This document shows, piece by piece, positions 11,108 through 21,460 of a stretch of 64,000 nucleotides of DNA (its first letter is position 1; each line of letters begins with the position of its first letter). The stretch lies in assembly GCA_004380135.1 (NCBI GenBank), contig QXCR01000001.1, forward strand, positions 1 through 64,000, written 5' to 3'. A program made the translations under genes and the position numbers. Under the pieces are notes generated by a model. The model ran no database searches. It was not told where the DNA came from and saw only the letters and a program-made list of their open reading frames with translations. This DNA comes from Stemphylium vesicarium. Its lineage: Eukaryota > Ascomycota > Dothideomycetes > Pleosporales > Pleosporaceae.

Positions 11108-14100
11108 ATGGACGCGTTGCTGGATGGGCTGAACGATGCGCAAAAGAGCGCAGTGACAAGTCCCGCGAACGTCGTGCAGGTGCTGGCGCCTCCAGGCTCG
11201 GGGAAGACGAAGACACTGACAGCGCGCGTCGCGTACCACATCAATCACGAGCGACTGCAACCATGGAACATCATCGTGTGCACCTTCACCATCAAGGCAG
11301 CACGGGAGATGAAAGAAAGGATCAAGGGTTTTGTCGGTGAGAAATTGGAGGCCAAGTTGATATTGGGTACTTTCCATTCCGTTGCCCGGCGCTTCCTGTC
11401 CCGCTACGGCCAAGAGATCGGAATTGACAAGAATTTTGGAATTGCCGACACCAGTGATAGCACAGCAATTTTGAAACGCATCATCACGCGGTATCAGTAC
11501 ACCGTAGAGCCTGGCCATGCTCGTTCAAGAATCTCCAAACTGAAGGCGAAGGGTGTCACGGCGGACGATAACCGGAGGACAGCCAAGAATGTCAACGACA
11601 ATGAGTTTGCAATGGTATATTCGTCTTACCAGGAGCATCTGGCGGCATCCAATCTACTCGACTACGATGATCTGTTGATGCGTTGCGTGGACCTCCTGAA
11701 GAAGTCGCCTTCCTGTGTTTCAACAATTCAAGCTGTGCTCATCGATGAATATCAAGACACAAACAACATTCAGTATGAATTGATGCGCCTGCTAGCCCAG
11801 AAGACTCGACGCATCACAATTGTCGGAGATCCGGATCAAAGCATTTACAGCTTCCGCTCTGCTGAAATCAAGAACCTGCTTCGAATGCGGACTGATTATC
11901 CGGAATCGGTCGTTATCAACCTGGAAAACAACTATCGCTCCTCTGGATGCATTCTCAACTCAGCCATGGCAGTAATCGAACAAGACGAGAGCCGTCCACA
12001 AAAATCGCTAATCGCCACGCATGGCTTTGGTGAGCAACCCACCCTTCGACATTTGGTATCGGCCAACGTGGAAGCAAAATGGATTGTTGAAGAGATATGT
12101 AGGACGAAAACCCTCACGGCTGGGCTCTTGGACTTTAACGACTACGCCATTTTGGTGCGCTCTTCCCCGCTTACTCTCCAGATCGAACGCGCGCTCGGAC
12201 AAGCCGGCGTTCCTTATCGCATGGTGGCCGGTACAAAGTTTTTTGATCGTGCAGAGATCAAGATCATATTGGACTATCTGCGCGTAATAAACCAGCCAGA
12301 ACACAACGATGCAGTAGCGCGTGTAATCAATGTACCGTCGAGGAAGGTTGGCGACACCACGGTGAAAGCCCTGCTGGAAGAAGCGGAGACAAAGAAAGTA
12401 ACTCTATGGAAGCTGATCCTTGATATTGCCCAAGGAAGAAGAAGGTCGGAGAGCAAAGTATCTACACAGGCACAGAAAGGCATCGAACAGTTTGTCAACG
12501 TTGTGCTTACTTCGCGGGAAAGGCTCATCCCAAACAAGGGTGATGACTGTGACCTATTCGGGTTGATAACTCACATCTCGAACAAGATCTCGTTTCAGTC
12601 ATACCTCAAGCAGGCCCACAAGGAAAATTGGCAAGACCGCTGGGCGAACGTTGAAGAGCTTGTGAACCAGGCAACACAGATGGCTACAGCAGTGGCTAAT
12701 GGAGAGGAGATATCGGATGATGCCTTACCAGAGGTAGAGGGCGTCGAACAACGACCAGACAGCGCCGCCGATGTACTATCCAAGTTTCTTGCCAACGTAA
12801 CACTATCCAGCGCTGCAGATCAGGAGGGCAGCGAACAAAATCAAGTCACCATCTCCACCATACATGCCGCGAAAGGTCTCGAATGGCCCGTCGTTTTCAT
12901 GCCGGCCATATACGACGGGTCGATACCCCACTCCCGAGCAGACGATCATGATGAGGAGCGAAGGCTGTTGTATGTCGGCATGACACGTGCGCAGGCACTA
13001 CTCTACCTCAGTTGCCCCGTGAAACAGTCGGGACAGGAGCAAACAACACTTTCTAGATTTATTTCCGATCGCAAGATACAGAAGCTCTTCAGCGAACGAG
13101 GCCCAGATCTGGCATTCAAACGCAGCGCCATCACGGATTTAGCTCGAATACTGCGAAGGGAATGTCCCTCCACTATGGATCTTGATAGTGGTAGGGACAT
13201 GCTAGAGCGGCCAGAGGATGATAGGTACCCAGCGACACGGGAAGAAATTGACGGAGACAATTCAACATGGGGCGCACCCTGGAACGACAAGTTCAACGGC
13301 TCTAGACCAAGCAGCAACGGACCTAGTCAAGGCTTCAAGCGGCGAAAGATTGACGCCCCCAGCTCCTATTCCAAGGAGTCGGCATCGGTAACCATGAACC
13401 GAACGTCCGGCTTCTCGACTGCCGCGACCACAATGCAGAATGTGAACGCTGGCTTCACGAGTGCCCGGGATCTGGGGGACCTGCAAGCAATGCAAAGAGA
13501 AGCAGAGCGGATTCGAACGCTAGCTAGTGCTCAAAACGCACAAGCTGGAAAAGCAGTCTACAAGGAATCAAAGAAGACAGAAGCCAAAGGTATTCGGGCG
13601 AAGCCAGGAAAACCGCGTGCGACAGGTCAAGGTGCTATTACAAGCTTCTTCAAACGATCCAACAGCGCGCTATCCAAGGAAGTAGAGTATACAATGTCTT
13701 CTACGGCCCCGGCTTTGCAGCGCTCGCAGTCCTCTTTATCTAGTAGTACGCCGCTGCACGATATTTCCAATGTGCAGTCTTTAGCGCCACGATCACCGCG
13801 TCCTTTCCAGCCACTGTCGATACCGGACCACAAAGTGACGAGCCGGCCGATCCTTAGCAAACCTAAAAAAAGTGAGGCTGAAGCTAGGATGGAGAATACA
13901 CGATATGTGCTCTTGTCCAGCTCACCCACGAAGCCCGACGCGGTGGGACCGCTCGGGAAGGGGGAAGATATCAATGAGCCCGGAAGTCCTATCAAAAAGG
14001 TGCCGTCTTTTACTTCAGAGTCGTCGGGCTTCCGGCCGGCATCAACATTTCACACGACTTCGATGAGCCAAGTGCAAAACCAGTCAGCGCATAGGAAAAC

Positions 14101-14173
14101 ATTGGGTGCAAGAAGGAGCATGCAGCCGTGGAGCGTTAAACACAGCTCCATGCCTAAGCCGCGTCCATCATGA
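11108..14173 (+). CDS. srs2: Srs2-like UvrD/Rep-family DNA helicase
   Basis: An intronless gene of 1021 aa from the ATG at 11108 (context gccATGg). The frame is open 77 codons further upstream to 10877, but that extension looks noncoding. It is an SF1A 3'-5' helicase: Walker A APPGSGKTKT (27-36), Walker B DEYQDTN (about 213), motif III VGDPDQSIYSFRSA, motif V region STIHAAKGLEWPVVFMPA, motif VI LLYVGMTRAQALLYL. Srs2 strips Rad51 filaments and limits crossovers during recombination; fungal homologues have the same length and a disordered C-terminal tail. That tail contains QGAITSFFKR at about residue 841, a canonical PCNA-interaction (PIP) motif. Its 3' end converges with the MEMO1-like gene (171 bp apart). 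Confidence 0.9.
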   Translation: MDALLDGLNDAQKSAVTSPANVVQVLAPPGSGKTKTLTARVAYHINHERLQPWNIIVCTFTIKAAREMKERIKGFVGEKLEAKLILGTFHSVARRFLSRYGQEIGIDKNFGIADTSDSTAILKRIITRYQYTVEPGHARSRISKLKAKGVTADDNRRTAKNVNDNEFAMVYSSYQEHLAASNLLDYDDLLMRCVDLLKKSPSCVSTIQAVLIDEYQDTNNIQYELMRLLAQKTRRITIVGDPDQSIYSFRSAEIKNLLRMRTDYPESVVINLENNYRSSGCILNSAMAVIEQDESRPQKSLIATHGFGEQPTLRHLVSANVEAKWIVEEICRTKTLTAGLLDFNDYAILVRSSPLTLQIERALGQAGVPYRMVAGTKFFDRAEIKIILDYLRVINQPEHNDAVARVINVPSRKVGDTTVKALLEEAETKKVTLWKLILDIAQGRRRSESKVSTQAQKGIEQFVNVVLTSRERLIPNKGDDCDLFGLITHISNKISFQSYLKQAHKENWQDRWANVEELVNQATQMATAVANGEEISDDALPEVEGVEQRPDSAADVLSKFLANVTLSSAADQEGSEQNQVTISTIHAAKGLEWPVVFMPAIYDGSIPHSRADDHDEERRLLYVGMTRAQALLYLSCPVKQSGQEQTTLSRFISDRKIQKLFSERGPDLAFKRSAITDLARILRRECPSTMDLDSGRDMLERPEDDRYPATREEIDGDNSTWGAPWNDKFNGSRPSSNGPSQGFKRRKIDAPSSYSKESASVTMNRTSGFSTAATTMQNVNAGFTSARDLGDLQAMQREAERIRTLASAQNAQAGKAVYKESKKTEAKGIRAKPGKPRATGQGAITSFFKRSNSALSKEVEYTMSSTAPALQRSQSSLSSSTPLHDISNVQSLAPRSPRPFQPLSIPDHKVTSRPILSKPKKSEAEARMENTRYVLLSSSPTKPDAVGPLGKGEDINEPGSPIKKVPSFTSESSGFRPASTFHTTSMSQVQNQSAHRKTLGARRSMQPWSVKHSSMPKPRPS

Positions 14174-14344
14174 ATCATGTCTAGAAACCTTGGTTGGGTA
14201 CTTTGTGGATGATTGGTTTGAAGGATCGGAGTTACAATTGGAGGCAGTGATCAAATTTCACATGGGTGCATATAAGTCTAGACATAGTTGCTGCTTTCTC
14301 TACATACCATTAATACATTTCACAGAGCTGAACATGCGTCGCGC

Positions 14345-15460
14345 TTACAGCGCCGCAAAAGCACTGCAATACGAAACACTACTATCCTTCACGTCCTCTG
14401 CTAGGCTGCTTCTCTCATATCGCAAGAACTTGAATACCCCGTTCCCGTTGGCTAGTCCCTCGGCCTTTTCCACAGCAGCCATGAATAAGCCGATGGGATG
14501 CCTTCCACATACAGTGTTGCCTGTCTTCCGAAGCTGATCGAGGAATTGCCTGTGTGATCCACTCTCCACGGCATCAATACTCTCATGGTCGACGGCTGCA
14601 ATACTCTCGTGTATCGGATAGGAATTGGGCACGCGGGAGCTCGACTTTAATTGAGTTGCTGGTGAGCCATCGGCGGGCTGGTAGTATGTGTAGCGGAAGC
14701 GAGAGCCCCAATGACAGAAGTCGGACGAAATAACGAACATGTTGGCTGGGTCAGCCAGGTAGGGCGCGAGAAGGGAACCGTATCGGGATTCGGCAGCTGA
14801 GTCGGTGTTGCCGACCATGATGGGAACCAGAGGCACGGATGTCGGATCGTTCTGGAAGCTCTGGTTCTTCAGCTGTAGCATCTTGTAGATGTAGGGCAGA
14901 TGCATTTCCAAACTGTGCTCATCCTCATCTGTGCTCTTTGACATGATCTCCAGATCCCATGTTTGCTGCATTTCCTTGACGAGCTCTGTGTCTACGCTGA
15001 GGTCGCCGAGAGGTGTGCGGTACTTGTCACAGCCCGTTGTTGCGGCGCCTGTGAGGTAGTAGTGGTGTGAAGGGCCGAGCAGGAAGACGCGTTTACTATG
15101 AGCAGTCAGCATATATGTGGAAGTAACTAGCTAGGGAAGACGTTTGACGCACGCATTTGTCCAGTCGGCGCTCTTATAGGCCCAGGCAGCGGCAGGCCCA
15201 GAATATGAGTATCCGGCGTGCCTGATTGTCCATGAGCCCTCACATCCCCATCAATGACAGCTTCTTCAGGGTGCATACGGGGCGATGATAGCTCGTGCGT
15301 TGGGTGTTGGTACCGACACCTGACCTTGTTGCGACGAGACGGAACCGATGGGCGTAGTCGAGCTGGGCACTGCTTGGAGCCAGCCGTCAAGTTGCTGTGA
15401 GAGCATCTGGCCATTGTCTGTATACCATGAACCGGCATGGGAAGGCTTGCGGGTCACCAT
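14345..15460 (-). CDS. MEMO1-family protein
   Basis: Three exons, 15279-15460, 15153-15221 and 14345-15095, give 333 aa. The start MVTRKPSHAGSWYTDNGQML is the conserved MEMO N-terminus, and the spliced product continues IIAPHAGYSYSGPAAAWAY, then KRVFLLGPSHHYYL, EHSLEMHLPYIYKML and VISSDFCHWGSRF. These carry the family's conserved metal-site residues (the first His of PSHHYY, then H and C in the DFCHWG region). The family is conserved from archaea to man; the human protein binds iron/copper and links to redox and motility, and the yeast homologue is Mho1. Exon 1 ends at GCCCC|GTATGC, and the 69-nt middle exon supplies the HAGYSYSG block. The role in this organism is unknown. Confidence 0.9.
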
Positions 15461-15992
15461 TTTGGGCACACGTATCGATATAAATTCAAGCGGAAGCTTC
15501 TCAAGAGTATATCTCGCGATGATGTTGTGAGGTTGATTGGAAGAGCAGCGGTTGTGGTGGTGGGCGGGAGCGCGGGGCATGAGCTCCCTGCTTCGTGTGA
15601 CCGACGTAATGGCCCCGATAATGTTCATGACACGCAGGGCAACAGCATTCCAAACATAGGCCTGCATGCATTTGCCATTGTCTTGGAATCCACATTTGCA
15701 GTAGAAGCAAACGTAATTCAGTTGCCGAGCACGTATAACGAGGACATCCGCGTTAGTTGGGGTGAGGGAAGGGTCACCTTTGGCAACTCGAGCGTTTGGT
15801 TCGGCACGCGCGACGCGCTCGCGACGTCGACTCGCGTGTTCCCCGGTCAGCCACCTTGCATCATCAACCCCGTATTATCCCATGGTGCTTTCCCCTCTGC
15901 ATATTACTTGCTTCTGGCCTTAAACAACTACCGGAGCCATCTTCACGCCTATCGCAGTCACAACACCTTCATCGAGTCTCATTTCTGCAACC

Positions 15993-16713
15993 ATGGGTTT
16001 CAAACGCAAGCAATCATTCGACGACTCGTCCTTCTCCGTGCTCAGCTCAGGCGCCAACTCCACCCCCGACGCGCAATCGCCAATATGTTTCTCAAAGGCC
16101 CAGGATGGAATGATGGATTTGGATACAAATTCGCGATCAAACGCCTGGGATTTCGCGAGTGCAAGCCGCGTCAAGAGCAGCGACTGGGGCAACCGGACGC
16201 GTAAAAGGATGCGCGACGACAGGCCGGATGAGCATGCGATACATGGTACTTTACTTCTCTAGTCTGGCAGAGATCATTTACTAACATTTCATAGAACATA
16301 CCCTTAACAAGCTCTTTTCCGCTCAGCGCAACTCCTCCAACATCTCAGCCACCCCGTCTGACGCCCAAACAATCCACCATTCAACCATTATCGCATTGAA
16401 GCCTCAGAAGTCAACACTTCATTCCTTTTGGAAACAATTGCCTGCCCCACCCGTCCAGCCTATCTTCTCGGTCTCGATACAACCTTATCAGACCTCTTCA
16501 GACGGGCCTCGGTGCGAAGACTGTGATACAGTACTGTCAAGTGAACACGGTAGTATGGACGTGGATATGGACTTGGAAGGAGCTGCCGAGGGCAATTCAT
16601 TCGCTTGTAGTGATTGCGAGAGGAAGGTCTGTGGATTTTGTGCCGTCGTCGCATCCACAAGACATTGTTTGCAGTGCGCGACCACAGGCAGAAATTCGAG
16701 GCGGTGGTGGTGA
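15993..16713 (+). CDS. Unrecognised protein with C-terminal CxxC cluster
   Basis: Two exons, 15993-16245 and 16295-16713, encode 223 aa with the intron GTACTT...ATAG in phase 1. The N-terminal half is polar and serine-rich with a basic run (RTRKRMRDDRP) that could act as a nuclear signal. The middle holds LNKLFSAQRNSS and STLHSFWKQLP. The C-terminal 75 residues contain four CxxC pairs: CEDC, then CSDC-x4-C-x2-C (CSDCERKVCGFC) and CLQC. That spacing suggests zinc binding, but I do not recognise a named finger. It starts head to head with the MEMO1-like gene, 532 bp away. I cannot assign a function. Confidence 0.7.
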
Positions 16714-18242
16714 AGGAGAAGGTTAGGGTTTGAGCTTCGATCTTGGTACAAGCGGCGTTTAATGTGGGTTCAATGGACAGCGTGATATCCCTAGCATCAA
16801 CATATAGCAAGGCGTACCAGGCGGTTATTAGAGGCCGCGCGAATCCTGGAGCAATCTATACAGTTGATTATCACTACAACACTGGAACTAGGACCTAGCA
16901 AGTGTGGATAGAAAAGCAATGAATTTCTTTAAGTAACACGATACTATCCGTGATACGAGTGCCAACCGTTACAACAACCACAAATATATGTTATCAATAG
17001 TGATCTAGTAAGCTCGAAAACCTCTCTGCACCCTAGCTTACTAAAAGCAAAAAGAAAAGCGTGCTGAAGGTCGTGCCCGGGTTCTTCTCATTGTTAGGAG
17101 CTGAATTCACTGAAGGCGTGAATATATCTTACCGAACCGGGGTTATCAGAATGTTGAGAAGTCAAAATCTGAAGTGATAACCACTACCTGGAATCGAATG
17201 AGCGTGTGCTTTTGGCATTGCTTTAAGAGATAAACGTACACTACACAACCTATGGTTGCTCCAAATGGTGCAATATGACAGGTTTGACCATTCTCATGGT
17301 TATAACCCCGGCCGCAACATCCTACACATAATACAAAAAGACATGGTCGTTCACATCCATTGTAACCTTGGAGACACCGCTAAACGCATGACGCATAGAC
17401 TCGTGCGAATCCCCATCGTGGTGGGGCATACTACCTTGGAGCCCCCAAAAGAGGGGCACGATTTCACCGACTCCGGCAAATTCCCCCACCAAGAAAAAAA
17501 CTAACCAGCAACAATTTGCGAATTTGTGATATTGGCAAAAAGAATGGTGTTGTACGATGCTACGAGCGGGGAGGATCGAACTCCCGACCTTCTGCGCTTG
17601 ACATCTTGTTGGATGTAAAGCAGACATCATAACCACTGTGCTGATGTTAGGAAGATTACTAATAGATGGAGATGTGGTAGAACGAACCTAGACTACGCTC
17701 GCTTTAGATCTTTGATGAAGGAATTCAAGATTATCATGATTGTATAACAATGAAAAACAAAACAGACTAGCAGGTTGCAGGTAGGGTATGGAGCTCAATG
17801 AGCTGGGCGACTTGGGGGCATTGTGGCAGCGGGGTGGGTGGGGCGCAGACAGAATAGAAAATCTAGATCATACCATGCGATATGGAATGACAAAAACGTT
17901 AATTAGTCTACTCCCAATTGATCGCTCGGCTTAAATAGATTCACAGAGCGAGGCACCCGTACGCTTCATCTTCAGGGACCTGCTAGCATACAGATCAAAT
18001 GCAAAGAACATCAAATCTAACGACGAATCTCTATCAAATGCTGCAGCTTGAACAGATGACTTGATCGTAATGTACAGGCGCCTGAACAACTTGCCATAGA
18101 GTCGGTAGCTCTATGGGCTCGGAGCACGCGCATGCACGGGGTTGACGCACCGTCATAGCCGCATGACGCCGTTAACTCCGGTCAACCTCAGGCTCACCAC
18201 TCAGCCCGTCTCACCCAACAACTGACACCAGCACTTTTCATC
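16714..18242. other. Intergenic region with a tRNA-like relic
   Basis: About 1.5 kb without a protein-coding gene. The only recognisable item is the tRNA-Val-like sequence at 17561-17651, reported separately. Other open frames are short and unconserved-looking; the region is fairly AT-rich but not RIP-like. The last 200 bp should include the promoter of the gene starting at 18243. Confidence 0.5.
17561..17651 (-). tRNA. tRNA-Val(UAC)-like sequence with intron, degenerate acceptor stem
   Basis: Read on the minus strand the sequence has a D-arm (ATCA...AGTGGTTA...TGAT), an anticodon stem TCTGC/GCAGA with loop TTTACA, a 17-nt insertion at the position of canonical tRNA introns (after base 37), then C, the variable loop AGGTC and a perfect T-arm GGGAG-TTCGATC-CTCCC. 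The anticodon would be UAC (Val). The 3' acceptor strand CGCTCGT needs ACGAGCG on the 5' side, but the bases there read about TTCCTAA/CTAACAT and do not pair. A T-run follows downstream. It therefore looks like a tRNA pseudogene or a tRNA whose 5' end has been replaced. Confidence 0.45.
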
Positions 18243-18956
18243 ATGTCGCATATTCTCCTTACAAAAGCGCCTTCGCTGCGCATTGTGGCGCAACGCTCCG
18301 TTCCACGTCAATTCCGAGCGTCATACCATAGGCAGTCGTCTCCGAAGATGGCTTCCGGCACAGGGCCCATTCGCACTCTGCTCCGCCAGACCACTCTTCG
18401 CGCAAGCGCCATTGCAGCACAGCGCACGTCATACCCCGCGTCGCAACAATTCTCGTCCCAAGCATACACCCAGCAGCGTTCGCGCTCTCCCTCCCCTCCC
18501 CCGCCCTACCAGGCGCGCAATACTTCCCTGCTCTCATCGCCGGGGCAATGGACACACTTTAGCTCGCCGTACAATACCCTCTCCTCGGTTCGCACTTTTA
18601 CCTCATCACCACGCGCAAAGCTCGCGTCCTCTACCTCGCAGGCCCCATCCTCGCTGTCCCCAGAGTCACAACAGGCGGTTGACGCAGCGATTGAGGAGAT
18701 TCAGGAAATGTACGGTACCGCCAAGGACGAGTTTGAGATTGCATCCGAAGAAAGTGAGAAAAACACAACATATGCTCCCGATGATCGGGCTGCCGCAAGA
18801 GAAGAACTGGATAAATTATTGGAATATTACAAAGGCGTTGTAGAGGGCGAGGACCGTGTAGTTGCGGAGGAGGTGAAGAGGCGGGTGGGGCAGAGAATTC
18901 GTGAGCTGGAGCATGCCGTCCTCGCTATGGAAGAGGCTGCTACCCACGGAGATTAG
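18243..18956 (+). CDS. Unrecognised protein with a mitochondrial-type N-terminus
   Basis: A single exon of 237 aa. The first 60-70 residues are rich in Arg, Ser, Ala and Leu and lack acids (MSHILLTKAPSLRIVAQRSV and onward), as in mitochondrial presequences. A second in-frame ATG at 18348 begins another such stretch (MASGTGPIRTLLRQTTLRAS). A proline/serine-rich linker follows. The last 95 residues are acidic and predicted helical (QAVDAAIEEIQEMYGTAKDE, then EELDKLLEYYKGVVEGEDRV), possibly a coiled coil or helical bundle. I recognise no catalytic motif. A small mitochondrial assembly or regulatory protein is the best inference. Confidence 0.65.
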   Translation: MSHILLTKAPSLRIVAQRSVPRQFRASYHRQSSPKMASGTGPIRTLLRQTTLRASAIAAQRTSYPASQQFSSQAYTQQRSRSPSPPPPYQARNTSLLSSPGQWTHFSSPYNTLSSVRTFTSSPRAKLASSTSQAPSSLSPESQQAVDAAIEEIQEMYGTAKDEFEIASEESEKNTTYAPDDRAAAREELDKLLEYYKGVVEGEDRVVAEEVKRRVGQRIRELEHAVLAMEEAATHGD

Positions 18957-19378
18957 ATGTTTTCGAAATAGCTTTGATTTGCTTGAAGATATTCGCCATG
19001 CTTTCATGGCTTGCACCACTCACATTGCGCAGAGCGGATAGCGCGTATGATTTTCCCTATGTTTTACTGTAGCTTATGTACTGTATGTACAGCATATATC
19101 GAATCATCTTTTCAGAAACAGCACGTCCATCATGATCTTTCATTGCAGTTGTTGATTGCCAATTCACTCCTGAAAAGGTGGTGCGTCAAAATCGGGAAAA
19201 CAATGTGGTCCACACTGAATCGTTGACACATGATGCAGTTTCGCAACTAAAATGTGACACAAATCTGGCGTTGAAGAATGCAGATTCAGACGCAAGTATG
19301 ATTGGTCTCATGTAATATCAAAGGCAAGTATTGACAAGTGAAGACTCCTAATTATGTGAACTAGGCAACCGCATCAAC
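18957..19378. other. Convergent 3' intergenic region
   Basis: This 0.42 kb lies between two genes ending toward each other and contains only short open frames and AT-rich sequence suited to 3' UTRs. Nothing else is seen. Confidence 0.5.
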
Positions 19379-21460
19379 TCAGACCTTACACAGCTTTCCC
19401 ATCTGAGTTTGCACACCCTGCTCTCCGTCTCTCACCTCCCACCTCTCGCTTCCAACAGCAGTAGTGGCATAGAACAAGTCGTTCGGATCCCATTTCCGCT
19501 TAATCACGCTGAGTTGAGGGTAGTACCCACCGTAGAAGGACTCCTGCCAATCTCGCTCCTCCACACTAGCTTCGTTCAGGTAGGTACCGCCACCCTCAGA
19601 TACTGGTGTTATCTCGCGCCAAGGCTGGAGGATATTCTCTTGGAGATCCTTGTTAGCGATGGCGAGGGCTTCGGGTGTGGAATGATCCAGTGCCTTGTTA
19701 GACGAGGTCACCATGAACATGCCGCACTCGCGCCACGCTGGGCTGACAGCGTTATCGGTGTTTGCGTACTTCTTTGGTGTCTTGTGATATCCCAAAAGAT
19801 GTTTGCCAGAAGAAACGTGCTCCTTTATCAATCCGAATGTCTGATTGAACTTCTCTTGGAAATTGCGTCGAGGAATGATACGATTGGCGGGCAGAGAGTC
19901 ATCCCGACCGATAGGGAAAGGGTTCGCCCCCCATGTTTCCTGGTAAGCAGAATAGAATGAGCGATGAGCTATGCTAGTGTGGGGAGTCGTCAGTGTGATA
20001 TTCTTGGAATCCAGGTAGTCGAAAAAGGGCTTGACAACCTTGGTGTACGATTCCAAGGTATGGTTCGGGGCGAAGAGGTATCGCATGTTGATGAACGGAG
20101 ATGGACTGTTGCCCATGATGTAAAAGGAGTAGATGCCTGCCTCAGCCCAGTCGAGGAAGAATTCGTAGAACTTCTTCGTACCGTCCCAGAACGCGTCAAG
20201 GCTGTTATTTGTGGCGTCAAGGCGCCACAGCGAGGTGACAACGTCCAGCTTTGGGTGAGCGCGGATGATGATTGACGTTACGATGGCGAATGTTCCACCG
20301 CCACCGCCCCGAAGCGCCCAGAACAGGTCAGGGTTCGATGCCTCTGACACAGTGATAAAGCGAGCGTCGGCGGTAACGACCTGGAAAGCCACTACATGAT
20401 CGGCCGACATTCCGTATATGCCAGCCAGAGGGTTTTGACCTCCGCCTGTGATCATTCCGCCGGCATAACCAACACTCTGCATTTAGTCAGAATCTTTTCA
20501 ACATGCAGGGACTGGCTAACATACCCAAGAGACAGCACCAAGGACCGTGACACCATTCCTGTCCGCAGCCTCATATACTTGCCGAACTGTGACACCGGCG
20601 GAAAGCTTGAGAGCTGGGCCTGAATAGCCAGGTCCCTCATAGTTAGGTAAAAAGTCAATCTGATCCATGTTGTGCGTCCACAAACTGAGAGCTCCAGCGC
20701 CCATCGACTTGCCCAAGTAGCAGTGACCAGTATTTTTGATAACAAGGCGGAGGTTGGCAGCCCGAGCAAAGTTGATAGCCAGCTGAATTTGTGCGACATT
20801 GGTGACCTTGATGGCATACTCTGGGAAGCTACCGAGGGTACAGGTTTCCCTGGTTGTATCGTTACTAGGCATACAAGTTCTACCTTGGAAGATGGGCCAC
20901 ATGTCTACAAGTAGAATACCAGCTTAGCAAATACCACTGATGAGGACTAGACAAGAGAGTGGCTTACTGGAGGTTGGATCATCCGTATGGAAGTATGCGT
21001 TGGTGAAGTTTTTGGCAATATCCGTACATTGTGCAGAGTCCTTCTGTCCCCATTGAGAGTCGTAGCATGGTGCTGCAGCAGGTTTGGTCGGGATCAGTGC
21101 CCCGCCCAAAAGAGCGTTGAAGACGTCCCAGACAATATCCTTGGGCCAGGCTGCATCGCCGGGGAAGGTCTTGCAAGATGCTGAAGCAGCTCGTCGCACA
21201 CGCACAGGATTGGCGGAGCTATTGTCATCGAAAGCGAAGTATTCGGCGTACTCGGCGGTAGCGCTATCAGAAGCAAGCCTTTCGATCACTTCGTCAGTGA
21301 GCTGGAGAGTTTCCGCCTCCTGTAGTGGTGCGCCCGCTGGCGAGGTGGCTGGCACCGAGGTAGCCGCTGGCTCCACATTGAGGAATGAGGATTGACCACG
21401 GACAACCGTTGATGAGAGGGCCAAGAATAGACAAGTGGCTACCCGTTGCATAGGTGCCAT
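19379..21460 (-). CDS. Secreted FAD-linked oxidase, berberine-bridge type
   Basis: Three exons, 20968-21460, 20525-20904 and 19379-20476, encode 656 aa. MAPMQRVATCLFLALSSTVVRG is a signal peptide. After a propeptide-like region of about 140 residues comes the FAD_binding_4 domain: LRLVIKNTGHCYLGKSMGAG contains the His that normally binds FAD covalently, and GGGQNPLAGIYGMSADHVV and LFWALRGGGGGTFAIVT are conserved. The C-terminus shows the BBE domain (YLNEASVEERDWQESFYGG, then YPQLSVIKRKWDPNDLF). The position of the second flavin-linking Cys in bicovalent members reads Ser here (GAVSWSVGYAGG), so attachment is probably through His only. Substrates in this family range from sugars to alkaloid or polyketide intermediates; none can be picked. 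No neighbouring biosynthetic backbone gene exists. Confidence 0.88.

Noticed and set aside
15437..16204. Open frame of 255 codons on the plus strand
   Set aside because: It overlaps the first exon of the MEMO1-like gene and the start of the next gene, has no domain and looks like an accidental frame in their divergent region.
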